A stretch of 64,000 bases of DNA from Aliamphritea spongicola (lineage in GTDB: Bacteria > Pseudomonadota > Gammaproteobacteria > Pseudomonadales > Balneatricaceae): assembly GCA_024347235.1 (NCBI GenBank), contig AP025283.1, positions 1,116,001 through 1,180,000 of the forward strand. Reading direction: 5' to 3'. Below the pieces are notes generated by a model that made no database searches, was not told the DNA's origin, and saw nothing but the letters and a program-made list of their open reading frames with translations. This document shows, in pieces, positions 33,490 to 45,741 of the stretch (position 1 is the first letter of the stretch; each line of letters starts with the position of its first letter). Made by a program: the position numbers and the translations under genes.

Positions 33490-34386
33490 ATGACGACTCA
33501 GTTCCCAACCATTGAAGATTATGTCGGCAATACACCATTGGTGCGTTTACAGCGCCTCGATGTTGGCAAAGGCAATACCGTGCTGTGTAAGCTGGAAGGT
33601 AATAATCCGGCGGGTTCGGTTAAGGATCGTCCGGCGCTGAGTATGATTCAGCAGGCAGAAGACCGGGGTGATATTAAACCCGGTGATGTTCTGATTGAAG
33701 CAACCTCCGGAAATACCGGTATTGCACTGGCGATGGCTGCTGCTATCAAAGGTTATAAAATGAAGCTGATCATGCCTGACAATGGCAGTGAAGAGCGTAA
33801 AGCTTCAATGACGGCTTATGGTGCTGAGCTGATCACCGTTACCCCTGAAGAAGGTATGGAAGGTGCCCGGGATCTGGCACTGCAAATGCAGGCTGAAGGT
33901 CAGGGTGTTGTGCTGGATCAGTTCGCCAACCTGGACAATCCGGTTGCCCACTACACGGGTACCGGTCCTGAAATCTGGCAGCAGACGCAGGGTAGAGTGA
34001 CGCACTTTGTCAGCTCGATGGGAACCACGGGAACCATTATGGGAACGTCCCGCTACCTTAAAGAGCAGAATGCGGATATTGAAATCATTGGGTTACAGCC
34101 AAGTGACGGTGCTTCCATTCCGGGCATTCGCCGCTGGCCGGAAGAATATCTGCCATCTATCTTTGATGCTTCCCGTGTAGATACCGTACTGGATATTGGT
34201 CAGGAAGAAGCTGAAAACACCATGCGTGCACTTGCCAAAGAAGAAGGCATTTTCTGTGGCGTGTCTTCAGGTGGTGCTGTAGCCGGTGCATTACGTATTG
34301 CTCAGCAGGTAGAGAATGCGGTGATTGTCTGCATTATTTGTGACCGTGGTGACCGCTATCTGTCTACTGGCGTATTTAACGCTTAA
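33490..34386 (+). CDS. cysM: Cysteine synthase B
   Basis: PLP enzyme making cysteine (or S-sulfocysteine) from O-acetylserine. The 298-residue frame is intact. The PLP lysine lies in NNPAGSVKDRPAL. The substrate loop is EATSGNTGIALAMAAA and the phosphate loop is SSMGTTGTIMGTSRYLK. The C-terminus has IFCGVSSGGAVAGAL. The CysM type is indicated by IRRWPEEYLPSIFD. In Pseudomonas cysM is followed by rlmD and relA; here relA follows directly. Confidence 0.95.
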   Translation: MTTQFPTIEDYVGNTPLVRLQRLDVGKGNTVLCKLEGNNPAGSVKDRPALSMIQQAEDRGDIKPGDVLIEATSGNTGIALAMAAAIKGYKMKLIMPDNGSEERKASMTAYGAELITVTPEEGMEGARDLALQMQAEGQGVVLDQFANLDNPVAHYTGTGPEIWQQTQGRVTHFVSSMGTTGTIMGTSRYLKEQNADIEIIGLQPSDGASIPGIRRWPEEYLPSIFDASRVDTVLDIGQEEAENTMRALAKEEGIFCGVSSGGAVAGALRIAQQVENAVIVCIICDRGDRYLSTGVFNA

Positions 34387-34405
34387 GGCTGTTGATATCT
34401 GTTTT

Positions 34406-34429
34406 AAAGGCAGCTTCGGCTGCCTTTTT
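34406..34429 (+). terminator. Terminator after cysM
   Basis: Stem AAAGGCAGC / GCTGCCTTT with a TTCG tetraloop and T run, 20 bases after the cysM stop. Confidence 0.9.
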
Positions 34430-34631
34430 GCGTTTCTGGATATCACTTAATAAAACTGAACTTGCTCGCTATCGAAGGTCATAACGACTAAAATATGCGC
34501 GCAGTCAGTAAGGGGTTTATAGGTATTTTGTATACGCTTATTGACGAAGAATAAAAATTATAAGTGTTTTTCTCAGGGGTAAATACGCAAGCAGGGCATT
34601 GTTCTGCTGGCATAGAGGAGTGGCGTGAGCC

Positions 34632-36888
34632 ATGGTTAAAGTACGTGAAGATCATCCTATCCATGATGACGGCAGTGTCGATCTGGATTTATGGATAGAA
34701 CGTTTACAGGAACAGGTTGAGCTCGACGATGTTGAAGTGGTTCGTCAGGCCTGTGAGTTAGCGCAGAGTTTAAAAGAGCAGGAAGCGCCGTCCGAGGAGG
34801 CCTGGGCCGAAACTGAAGACAGTTATGTCACCGGTCTGAAAATGGCCCAGATTCTGATTGAACTGAATCAGGACCAGGATGCGCTGGTCGCGGCAATTCT
34901 TTATCGCAGTGTGCGTGAGCAGAAGCTGGCACTGGATGATGTGCGCCGCCGTTTCGGCGCCAATATTGAAAAGCTGGTCAATGGTGTTCTGCAGATGGCG
35001 GCCATTGGCAGCCGGCAGAATCCGCGTCGGGAAAAGGTACTGGGGCAGAGCGGTAACCCGCTGGATAATGTCCGTCGCATGCTGGTTTCCATGATCGACG
35101 ATGTTCGTGTGGTTCTGATCAAGATTGCTGAGCGTACCTGCGCAATTCGTGGCGTGAAGCAAGGGTCACGTAAGAAACGTTACATCGTGGCCCGCGAAGT
35201 TTTTGATGTTTATGCACCACTGGCGCATCGCCTTGGCATCGGGCATATCAAGTGGGAACTTGAAGACCTTTCTTTCCGCTATCTTAAGCCGAATGACTAT
35301 AAACGTATTGCCGGTTTACTGGACGAAAAACGTCTGGACCGCCAGGAGTTTATTGATACGGTTCTGGAAATCCTGCAAACCGAACTGGATAAAGCCAATA
35401 TCAAGGGAGATATGTCTGGCCGGGCTAAACATATCTACAGTATCTGGCGCAAAATGCAGCGTAAGAATATCGACTTTAATCAGGTTTACGATATTCGGGC
35501 GGTGCGGATACTGGTACCGGAAATCCGTGACTGTTATACCGTATTGGGTATCGTACACGGTCTGTGGCGTAATATTCCCCATGAGTTTGATGACTACATA
35601 GCCTCGCCTAAAGCGAATGGCTACCGCTCACTGCATACCGCTGTTTTCGGACCGGATAACAAGGTTCTGGAAATTCAGGTGCGTACTCACACCATGCACG
35701 AAGAAGCCGAGCTGGGGGTGTGTGCTCACTGGCTGTATAAGGGCACGGATACTCAGTCTCACAGCAATTCTTATGAAGAGAAGATTGCCTGGTTACGTCA
35801 GGTACTTGAGTGGACTGAAGATCTGGGCGGCAGCGAAGAATTCTCTGACATGATCAGTGGCGATGTTACCCATGACCGGGTGTATGTATTTACACCGGAC
35901 GGTCACGTGGTGGACATGCCGTCTGAATCCACACCGGTGGACTTTGCATACCGGGTGCATACCGAAGTTGGCCACCGCTGTCGGGGGCTAAAGTTAACGG
36001 AAGAATTGTTCCGCTGACCCGCCAGCTGCAAACCGGTGATCAGATCGAAATCCTGACATCCAATGTAGAGCATCCACGCCGCGACTGGTTAAACCCTAAC
36101 CTGGGATACATTACCAATTCCCGTTCCCGTGCCAAAGTTCAGCACTGGTTTAAAGAGCAGGATAAAGACAAGAACGCCGCGGCTGGCAGGAAGATTATTG
36201 AGCGTGAATTCCACCGTCTGGCCATTGAGCTGGCGGAAATTAACTTTAATCAGCTGGCTGAACAGGTTAATTACAAGAACGCTGAAGATATGAATGCGGC
36301 GCTGGGTGCTGGGGATCTGCGTTTGTCGCAGATTATTAATGCCGCTCAGCAGCAGGTGGAAACCGAGCAGGCAGATGAGCAACTGGATCTGGAGCTGCCA
36401 TCATTTGCGGAGCAGTCTTCAGAAACCTACGAAGGAATTAAAATCCGAGGTGTTGGCAACCTGCTGACGACCATTGCTTCCTGCTGTAAGCCGGTACCAG
36501 GTGATCCGATTATCGGATATATCACACTGGGACGTGGCGTTTCGATTCACCGGGAAGACTGTAACAACGCCTTCCAGCTGCGTCAGAATGAAGCAGAGCG
36601 CATCATTGAAGTCAGCTGGAGTGAAGAGGGCGAATCGACCTATCCGGTGGATATCTTTATCGAAGCGTTCGACCGTTCCGGCTTATTACGTGACGTGATG
36701 ATGGTACTGGCTAATGAAGACATTAACGTCATTGCTGCACAGACCCGTTCTGATAAAAGAGCAACGTTGCTCAGCTGAGCCTGACCGTTGAAATTGGCCG
36801 TCTGGATTTGCTAGGACGGATAATGGATAAGATCAATCAGGTACAGAACGTCACCGACGTCCACCGTCAGCGTAACAGCGGCCTGTAA
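34632..36888 (+). CDS. relA: (p)ppGpp synthetase RelA (two frameshifts)
   Basis: Ribosome-associated alarmone synthetase of the stringent response. Order of domains: a degenerate hydrolase domain (RelA type), the synthetase domain with KANGYRSLHTAVFGP and EIQVRTHTMHEEAELG, a TGS domain (DRVYVFTPDGHVVDMPSESTPVDFAY), a zinc-finger-like region (IASCCKPVPGDPIIGYITLGRGVSIHREDC) and a C-terminal ACT domain. About 752 residues. Frames break near 35988 (restoring AKVNGRIVPLTRQL) and 36762. The stop TAA is at 36886. Activation by uncharged tRNA at the ribosome is established for the family. Confidence 0.96.
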
Positions 36889-36912
36889 AGGCCGCTTCAG
36901 CAGGAACATTTC

Positions 36913-37726
36913 ATGAAGCCCTATACTCTGGAAGATTTACTGTATCTGATGGGTCGCCTGCGTGATCCGGATACCGGCTGCCCCTGGGATGTGAAGCAGG
37001 ACTTTGCCAGTATCGTGCCGCATACACTGGAAGAAGCCTATGAAGTGGCAGATACCATTGAGCGCAAGGACTGGCCCCATTTACAGGACGAACTGGGTGA
37101 TCTGCTTTTCAGGTGGTTTTTATGCCCAGCTGGGTAAAGAACAGTCCAGTTTTGATTTTGAAGCAGTAGTCGACGGGCTTGTCACTAAACTGATACGTCG
37201 GCACCCGCACGTCTTTCCGGACGGGGACTTACGTGCAGAACGTCCTGCCGGCGAACTGTCGGATGCGGATATCAAAGCCAACTGGGAAGCTATTAAGCGT
37301 CAGGAACGTGCTGATAAACCGGTAGAGAAAGTACGTGTGCTGGATGATGTCCCGCGGGCATTGCCGGCACTGACACGGGCAGAAAAACTGACCCGCAGAG
37401 CTTCACAGGTAGGGTTTGACTGGGGTGCTGCGTTGCCGGTTCTGGATAAAATTGAAGAAGAAATTACCGAACTGCGTGAAGCTATTGCCGAAGGGAATCT
37501 GGATGAAGTTCGGGATGAGTTTGGTGACTTGCTGTTTGCCCAGGTAAATCTTGCCCGCCACTTAGGAATTAATCCTGATACCGCATTGCGAGGCTGTAAT
37601 CAGAAGTTTGAACGCCGCTTCAATTATATTGAAGATCAGGTCGATGCTGGTAAAGGTGACTGGCATGCCTACACGCTGGATGAGCTGGACGAGTGGTGGG
37701 ATGAGGCTAAAGCTAAAGGCCTGTAG
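36913..37726 (+). CDS. mazG: Nucleoside triphosphate pyrophosphohydrolase MazG (one frameshift)
   Basis: Hydrolyses NTPs to NMP and pyrophosphate. Two MazG domains are visible. The first has CPWDVKQDFASIVPHTLEEAYE and LQDELGDLLFQVVFYAQLG, restored near 37110. The second has FDWGAALPVLDKIEEEITELREAI and VRDEFGDLLFAQVNLARHLG. The EExxE and ExxD metal motifs are present in both. About 270 residues. In E. coli MazG lowers ppGpp during starvation, which fits its place directly after relA. Confidence 0.94.
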
Positions 37727-37745
37727 TCCCCGGGACTGAATATTT

Positions 37746-38137
37746 ATGAAACGACCTCCGGTTAAGTTTTTGTAATAGCAGGGCTGATTGTTCTGCTGGC
37801 AGCCTGGAATCATTTCCGGGAATCAGACCAGCGCCAGTTGCTGGTGGCGGAAGGTTTTGTGGTGAGTGCTGAGCTGGAAAGTTCGCCAGCGATTCTTATC
37901 AGTGAATCCCGTCAGCAGTTGGCGGTGCTGTATCCTGATGGTTTCGTGCGTACTGCGTTCGGTGAAGTCGCCAGCGTGGCTGTTGATATTCAGCTGAACA
38001 AGCAGCTGGAACCGGTTAACCGTCAGTTAGTGATCACCCTTAAGGGAGGTACTTCAACTGAATGGCGGGTGCATTTTAAGGATGATCAACAGCTGGAGCA
38101 GGCTAAAAATACGCTCGACAGTTTGATCTTTAACTGA
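37746..38137 (+). CDS. Small membrane-anchored protein of unknown function (one frameshift)
   Basis: About 131 residues. The ATG at 37746 gives MKRPPVKF. One T added near 37768 then opens FVIAGLIVLLAAWNHF, a single membrane segment. A soluble beta-rich domain follows (QQLAVLYPDGFVRTAFGEVASVAVDI, NRQLVITLKGGTSTEWRVHF). I do not recognise the family. It lies between mazG and ppc on the same strand. No cysteines, no signal peptidase site. Confidence 0.6.
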
Positions 38138-38241
38138 ACACTTCGACGCTTATCCGTCCTTTTAGCTCGTTCTTAAGCCCTATTGTGCCCATTACAGAAT
38201 AGAGTAGTATCGTAATCACATGCTCGTCTGAGGAGATTACG

Positions 38242-40839
38242 ATGAATAGTCTGCACGAAGACCTACGCGATGATGTAAGGATGCTGGGGATTGTCTGGGG
38301 AAATCATTGCCGCGCAACGTGGCGATGACTTTGTGGCTAAAATTGAACAGATCCGCCATCTGGCTAAGCAGGCAAGGGCTTCCGGGCAACCTGCTGATGA
38401 AGAGCTGCTGGACGCACTTAAACAACTTTCCGATGATGAGCTGCTGGCCGTCGCCAGAGCATTCAGTCAATTTTTAAACCTTGCGAACCTTGCCGAAGAA
38501 CATCACCGGGTGCGACGCCGTTCAGGTGTGCTGGATGCCTGCCACAGTGATTCCTTTTGTGGTTTGCTGGGCAGATTGTTGCAGCAGGGGCTGAGTAAAG
38601 AAAAGATTGCAGAGCAAGTGAGCCAGCTGGATGTTGAACTGGTGCTGACTGCCCATCCTACCGAAGTAAACCGCCGTACCCTGATCCAGAAATTTGATGC
38701 GATGACGGATTGCTTAAAGCGTAATGACCGTGGAGAGTCGGTAGAGCACCGTTTGCGGGATCTGATTGCGCAGGCCTGGCACACCAATGAAATCCGTACC
38801 CAGCGACCAACCCCGGTAGATGAAGCGAAGTGGGGCTTTACGGTCATTGAAAACTCTTTATGGCATGCCGTACCGGCTTTTTACGCCGGATGGACCGACA
38901 ACTGTTTGAGGCCACCGGGCATCATTTACCTTTAGATGCTGCACCGGTGCGGTTTGCTTCCTGGATGGGCGGCGACCGGGACGGTAATCCTAATGTGACC
39001 GCCGATGTTACTGAACGGGTGCTGCTGTTATCGCGCTGGATGGCAACGGACTTATACCTGAAAGATATCGAGCAGTTACGCATTGAGCTATCCATGGGGA
39101 ATGTTCGGATGAGCTGCGTGCCGCTGTGGGCGATCATAAAGAACCGTACCGGGAATTACTGCGTAAGCTGCGTCAGCGTTTTCAGACCAGCCAGCAGTGT
39201 TTGCAGCAGTGTCTGCGGGGGAGCCGGTTGATCATTATGACATGATCATCACCCGTGAACTGGTAGCGGTACCGCTGCTGCTGATTGACCGTTCACTGCG
39301 AGCCTGCGGTATGGCAGTTATTGCCGATGGTTTACTGCAGGATATGTTGCGGCGGGTGGCCTGCTTTGGAATGAACCTTGTGCGTCTGGATATTCGTCAG
39401 AATTCAGACCGGCATGAACAGGTCTTCTCAGAACTCTGTGAATATTATGATCTTGGGGATTATGTCAGCTGGACAGAAGCAGAAAAGCAGGCCTGGCTGA
39501 TCAGTGAGCTGGAGAATAAACGGCCGTTACTGCCTGCCCACTGGCAGCCCTCAGCCGATGTCGCAGAAGTGCTCGAAACCTTTAAGGTAGTTGCCCGTGA
39601 AGAGGCAGATGCGCTGGGCTCATATGTGATTTCAATGGCCAGCCAGCCATCGGATGTGTTGGCGGTTATCCTGCTGCTGAGAGAGCAGGGCATTACGCAT
39701 AACATTCCGGTCGTGCCGCTATTTGAAACCCTGGATGATCTGGATAACGCCCGCCACTGTATTAGCCAGTTGTTAGATATTCCCTGGTATAAAGCTTATA
39801 TCGATGGACACCAAGAGGTGATGATTGGCTATTCCGATTCAGCAAAGGATGCCGGTCAGCTCGCAGCCGCCTGGGGCCAGTACCGGGCACAGGAAGCGCT
39901 GACAGAACTGTGTAAGTCCCATGATGTACATCTGAAACTGTTTCATGGGCGGGGCGGTACCGTTGGCCGTGGTGGTGGTCCGAGCCATACAGCAATTCTT
40001 GCACAGCCCCGGGTCCGTGGATGGCAGCCTGAGGGTGACTGAACAGGGTGAGATGATCCGGTTTAAATTTGGTGTGCCGGAAATTGCCGAACGTAATATG
40101 GAGCTTTATACCTCTGCCACGCTGGAAGCCACATTAAATCCCCATGCGCAGCCGAAAGATGAGTGGCGGGCGCTGATGACACAACTGTCGGCAACCGGTT
40201 TGAAGCACTACCGGGAAGTGGTTCGTCATGATCCACAGTTTGTTGCTTATTTCCGGGCGGCGACACCTGAGCAGGAGCTGGCAAAATTGCCGCTGGGAAG
40301 CCGGCCTGCAAAAAGAAAGGCCGACGGTGGGGTTGAAAGCTTGCGGGCGATTCCTGGATTTTTGCCTGGACCCAGATCCGTTTAATGTTACCGGCCTGGC
40401 TGGGGAGCGATAACGCCTTACAGGATGCTGTGGATAAACAGCAGCTGCCGCTGATTAATGAAATGCGGCAGCAGTGGCCGTTTTTCGAACCTACATCGAC
40501 ATGCTGGAAATGGTGGTCGCCAAAGCGGATGAAAATATAGCGGCTTATTATGACAAGCGCTTAGTGTCTGATGAGTTAATGGTATTAGGTGCTGATCTGC
40601 GTTGCCGACTGGCCCATACGATCTCTTTGGTAAAACAGATTAAGGGGCAGGATGCACTGCTGGTGGAAAACCCTGTTATCCGGCAGTCGATTGATGTGCG
40701 AAATCCCTATATTGATCCGTTACATTTACTGCAGGCTGAGTTGCTCTACCGCGACAGAAATCAGCCTGATGAGCGGCTCGAACAGGCCCTGATGATTACC
40801 ATGGCAGGTATCTCCGCCGGGATGAGAAATACCGGATAA
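38242..40839 (+). CDS. ppc: Phosphoenolpyruvate carboxylase (at least six frameshifts)
   Basis: Anaplerotic enzyme that carboxylates PEP to oxaloacetate. The ATG at 38242 follows AGGAG. Recognisable motifs: the catalytic-His segment [53 protein letters not shown], the PEP loop [20 protein letters not shown], and the C-terminal [18 protein letters not shown] with MRNTG at the end. About 870 residues. The reading breaks near 38285, 38880, 39100, 39225, 40010, 40355 and 40480; each piece matches successive parts of PPC. This is the most broken gene in the window, yet every motif is intact. Confidence 0.93.
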
Positions 40840-41039
40840 ACCGGTTTCAGATCAAAACTGTCGTATCCGGGCAAGATGTTAGCCTATTAGGGGTTGAACC
40901 CGGCTGCGGTTTTGACTAGCCTTGATGGCTTGTATTTGCTTTGGCAGTTTCATTACTGACAAATCAGAGCGAAGCGCCGGTGTCTGAGCAGATTTCACCG
41001 AGTTAAGCAGGGCTGGCGGTACGCGCGATTCCCGCGTGA

Positions 41040-41785
<746 letters not shown>

Positions 41786-41807
41786 TAAGACTGCTTTATG
41801 ATTATGA

Positions 41808-41833
41808 AAAATGGGCCGGATGGCCCATTTTTT
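41808..41833 (+). terminator. Terminator after adk
   Basis: Stem AAATGGGCC / GGCCCATTT with a four-base loop and a T run. Confidence 0.93.
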
Positions 41834-42270
41834 TGCCTGATTTTCACTTTTGTTGTTTAAGAGGGCTAAATTTTGAACAGCTTGAATCGCCCCTAACGCC
41901 TTTATATTAGGGAGGTTTAATTAAGAAGAAATGATTATGTGCAGAATAATGCACACTTTTTCGTGCTTTACGACTTATGTAACAGATTTTTGCGTCAGTG
42001 ATAATTACTGGTTTCGCAAGCGAAAACCGAGGAAATATGCTGCTTTAAGCGGTGTTTAAACGGTCATTTAAGTTCCATAGTTTTTACCTGCCGGTCAGTT
42101 AGATGTTGTTTTTGTACTATATTTAACCGACAGCTGTGTTGCGCCTGAAAATACCTCATGTTATTAAATTGGGGTGTTTGAATAGCTCATCTTGAATAGA
42201 TTTACCGTTTCAAGGCTGCACAACAATAATAAAACTGTGTTTGGACAAAACTATCGTGAGGACACTTTCA
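41834..42270. other. Long non-coding stretch upstream of the aap operon
   Basis: About 440 AT-rich bases with no gene. It probably carries the aap promoter and regulatory sites, but I find no clear consensus. An imperfect inverted repeat GGTTTCGC / GCGAAAACC lies at 42010-42028. GAATAATGCACACTTTTTCGTGC near 41943 may be a short hairpin or operator. RBS-like GTGAGGAC precedes the aapJ start. Confidence 0.5.
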
Positions 42271-43289
42271 ATGTTCAATAAAAATTACTGACCGCCGCTG
42301 CAGTATCTGCGGCTCTTGCATCTTCTGCATCTTTCGCTGGTACTCTGGACAGCGTTAAAGAGCGTGATTCCCTGCAGTGTGGTGTAAGCTCCGGTGTGCC
42401 TGGTTACTCTGTACCGGACGATAAAGGTACCTGGACTGGCCTGGATGTTGACGTATGCCGTGCAATTGCTGCTGCTGTTCTGGGCGATGCCAGCAAAGTT
42501 AAGTATATCCCTCTGACAGCGAAAGAGCGTTTTACCGCACTGTCTTCCGGCGAGATTGATGTTTTATCCCGTACCACTACCTGGACACTGACCCGTGACA
42601 GCCAGCTGGGTATTAACTTTGCCGGTGTAAACTATTATGACGGTCAGGGCTTCCTGGTGAAGAAAGATCTGGGCGTAAGCAGTGTTAAAGAACTGGACGG
42701 TGCAACCATCTGTATCCAGTCCGGTACTACTACTGAGCTGAACACTGCTGACTACTTCAACGCGAACGGTCTGGCACATACGCCGGTAACTTTCGATACT
42801 AACGATCAGGCAGCAACTGCATTCGATACTGGCCGTTGTGATGCCTTCACAACTGACTTGTCTCAGGCTTTCGCACTGCGTTCACGCATGGGTGATCCAA
42901 ACTCTGTTGTAGCGCTGCCGGAAGTAATTTCCAAAGAGCCTCTGGGGCCATCTGTTAAGCAGGCTGATGACCAGTGGTTCAACATGGTTAAGTGGTCTCT
43001 GAATGCCATGATCAACGCAGAAGAACTGGGTGTTACTTCTGAAAACGTTGATGACATGAAAGCAAACAGCAAAAACCCAAGCATCCAGCGTCTGCTGGGC
43101 GGTTCTGAAGGTCTGTCCAAAGGTCTGGGTGTAGATGATGACTGGGCATACCGCATCGTGAAGCAGGTAGGTAACTACGGCGAGTCTTTCGAGCGTAACC
43201 TGGGTGCAAGCTCTCCACTGGGCATTGATCGTGGTATCAACGCACTGTGGAACCAGGGCGGTTTCCTGTACGCGCCACCAATCCGCTAA
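42271..43289 (+). CDS. aapJ: General L-amino-acid ABC transporter, substrate-binding protein (one frameshift)
   Basis: Periplasmic binding protein of about 340 residues. The signal peptide is restored by adding one A near 42284: MFNKKLLTAAAVSAALASSA, cleaved near ASFAG. The mature part reads TLDSVKERDSLQCGVSSGVPGYS, DVCRAIAAAVLGD, SGEIDVLSRTTTWTLTRD and GRCDAFTTDLSQAFALRS, the AapJ/BztA pattern. The Rhizobium Aap system takes up a broad range of L-amino acids. It begins a four-gene operon J-Q-M-P. Confidence 0.93.
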
Positions 43290-43424
43290 TTTAAATCATT
43301 AGCTGAAACCCCGGCAGATCTTTGGTCTGCCGGGGTCATCTTATCAAATAAACCGTCTGATACTCAGATAAGTCGCCGTCTGCAGCACTTGTCGCAGTGG
43401 CTATCAGATGAGCGGAGATTTTAT

Positions 43425-44613
43425 ATGCCTACCGATCTATCTCGCAGCGCGCCTGTGAGAGAAAACTCGTTTTTGGAATGATCCGGCTAAACGAGCAATT
43501 CTTTTCCAGGTTCTTCTCATTGGCGCAATCCTTCTCTTTGCCGGATTTCTGATTTCCAATACGCTTAACAACCTTGAACAACGTGGTATCACCACCGGTT
43601 TTGGCTTCCTGTCTCAGAAAGCCGGTTTCGGTATTCCACTGACTCTCATCGAGTATAATGAAGCATCTACTTACGGAGCGACTTTCTGGGTCGGTCTGTT
43701 AAATACCCTGTTAGTGTCTGTTTTAGGCATTATCGCGGCGACAATCCTTGGTTTTATCATGGGTGTGGCGCGTCTGTCTGATAACTGGTTAATTGCTAAG
43801 TTATCGTCGGTGTATATCGAAGTATTCCGTAATATTCCTTTGCTGTTACAGATTTTCTTCTGGTACTTTGCCGTGCTGCGTACATTGCCGTCGCCGCGTC
43901 AGAGTATTGAGTTTATGGGTAGCTTCCTGAATATCAGGGGCCTTTCAATGCCTGCTCCGGTCGCGGAGAGTGGTTTCAGCCTGGTAGTGGGCGCTTTCGT
44001 AGTTGGGATTGTTCTGACCTTTGTTATGACGCGCTGGGCGCACAAACGCCAGGATGAGACCGGACAGATCTTCCCAACCTTCTGGGCAGGTATTGGTCTG
44101 ATTGTTGGTTTGCCGCTGGTGGTATTCCTGTTTGCCGGTATGCCGATGCATCTGGATTACCCTGTGCTGAAGGGCTTTAACTTCCGCGGCGGTATGACCC
44201 TGATTCCGGAGCTGGTGGCTCTGTGGTTAGCACTGACCATCTATACGGCTGCATTTATCGCAGAGACAGTACGTGCCGGTATTCTTGCGGTGCCTAAAGG
44301 GCAGCTTGAAGCGGCATTCGCGCTGGGATTGCCAAAAGTACGTACCCTGCGCCTGATCGTAATCCCTCAGGCGATGCGGGTAATCATTCCGCCGCTGACC
44401 AGTCAGTACCTGAACCTGGCGAAGAACTCTTCGCTGGCAGCTGCGGTTGCCTATCCGGATCTTGTGGCGGTATTTGCCGGTACCACACTGAACCAGACAG
44501 GACAGGCGGTTGAGATTATGTCGATGACCATGGCAGTTTATCTGACCATGAGTATTCTGACGTCTCTCTTCATGAACTGGTACAACAAGCGCATGTCGCT
44601 GATTGAACGATAG
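43425..44613 (+). CDS. aapQ: General L-amino-acid ABC transporter, permease AapQ (one frameshift)
   Basis: Inner-membrane permease of about 397 residues. The ATG at 43425 gives MPTDLSRSAPVREKTRFWNDP after two A are restored in the run near 43461. The rest is open: LLIGAILLFAGFLISNTL, TFWVGLLNTLLVSVLGIIAATILGF and the HisM-type EAA loop (ETVRAGILAVPKGQLEAAFALG, PQAMRVIIPP). The long periplasmic insert between helices is typical of AapQ/BztB. The gene precedes aapM by 11 bases. Confidence 0.92.
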
Positions 44614-44624
44614 GAGGCGGGCTG

Positions 44625-45725
44625 ATGATTAATGAACAACAACCTACTCTGCCCGCACCGGCGAGTACCATTGGCCTGGTAGGCTGGCTGCGCACCAATC
44701 TGTTCAACACTCCGCTGAACAGTATTGCAACGATTGTCATGCTTTACCTGTGTTATATCTGGCTGACGCCGATATTTGACTGGGTTTTCATCAGTGCTGA
44801 CTGGACCGGTACAAGCCGGGAAAGCTGCACCAGTGGCGGTGCATGCTGGGTATTTATCACCCAGCGGATAGACCAGTTTATGTATGGTTTCTATCCGTCA
44901 GAAGAAACCTGGCGTCTGGATCTGACCTTCCTGGTCTTTGTTGCCCTGATTGCCTGGCTGGTATGGCCAAACCTGCCTAAGAAAGGTCTGGTTGCGGCAT
45001 TTACCCTGCTGGTATTCCCGTTCATCGCGTTTGTGCTGCTGAGCGGTGGTTACTTTGGTCTGGAACACGTTGAAACCCATAAGTGGGGCGGCCTGAGCCT
45101 GACACTGGTACTGGCTGTCGTCGGTATTGTTGCCGCATTGCCGCTGGGTATCCTGCTGGCACTGGGACGCCGTTCTGAAATGCCGATTGTTCGCGCTATG
45201 TCGGTGGCTTATATCGAAATCTGGCGGGGCGTTCCGCTGATCACCGTACTGTTCATGGCATCGGTAATGCTGCCTCTGTTCTTACCTGAGGATATGCACT
45301 TCGATAAGCTGCTGCGGGCCCTGATCGGTATCACCATGTTCCAGACTGCTTATATGGCAGAGGTTATCCGTGGTGGTCTTCAGGCAATCCCGAAAGGTCA
45401 GTATGAAGCTGCGGATGCACTGGGTCTGGGTTACTGGCAGAAGATGGTAATGATCATTCTTCCACAGGCTCTGAAACTGATGATTCCGGGTGTTGTAAAC
45501 ACCTTTATTGCACTGTTTAAAGATACCAGTCTGGTATTGATTATCGGTCTGTTTGACCTGCTGGCAATTGTGCAGGCTGCGCAGAACGATCCTAAGTGGA
45601 TTGGTTATGCAACGGAAGGTTATGTGTTTGTTGCCTTCGTATTCTGGATTTTCTGTTTCGGCATGTCCCGTTACAGCCAGCATTTAGAAAGACTGTTGCA
45701 TACCGGTCACGGAAATCGAGCCTGA
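44625..45725 (+). CDS. aapM: General L-amino-acid ABC transporter, permease AapM
   Basis: A 366-residue inner-membrane permease, frame intact. It has a short cytoplasmic start, several membrane helices (IATIVMLYLCYIWLTPIF, WGGLSLTLVLAVVGIVAALPLGILLALG), and the EAA loop AEVIRGGLQAIPKGQYEAADALGLG with ILPQALKLMIPG. The central insert with paired cysteines (SCTSGGACWV) is usual in AapM/BztC. Its partner AapQ is directly upstream. Confidence 0.94.
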   Translation: MINEQQPTLPAPASTIGLVGWLRTNLFNTPLNSIATIVMLYLCYIWLTPIFDWVFISADWTGTSRESCTSGGACWVFITQRIDQFMYGFYPSEETWRLDLTFLVFVALIAWLVWPNLPKKGLVAAFTLLVFPFIAFVLLSGGYFGLEHVETHKWGGLSLTLVLAVVGIVAALPLGILLALGRRSEMPIVRAMSVAYIEIWRGVPLITVLFMASVMLPLFLPEDMHFDKLLRALIGITMFQTAYMAEVIRGGLQAIPKGQYEAADALGLGYWQKMVMIILPQALKLMIPGVVNTFIALFKDTSLVLIIGLFDLLAIVQAAQNDPKWIGYATEGYVFVAFVFWIFCFGMSRYSQHLERLLHTGHGNRA

Positions 45726-45741
45726 TTCTGGAGTAAGAATA

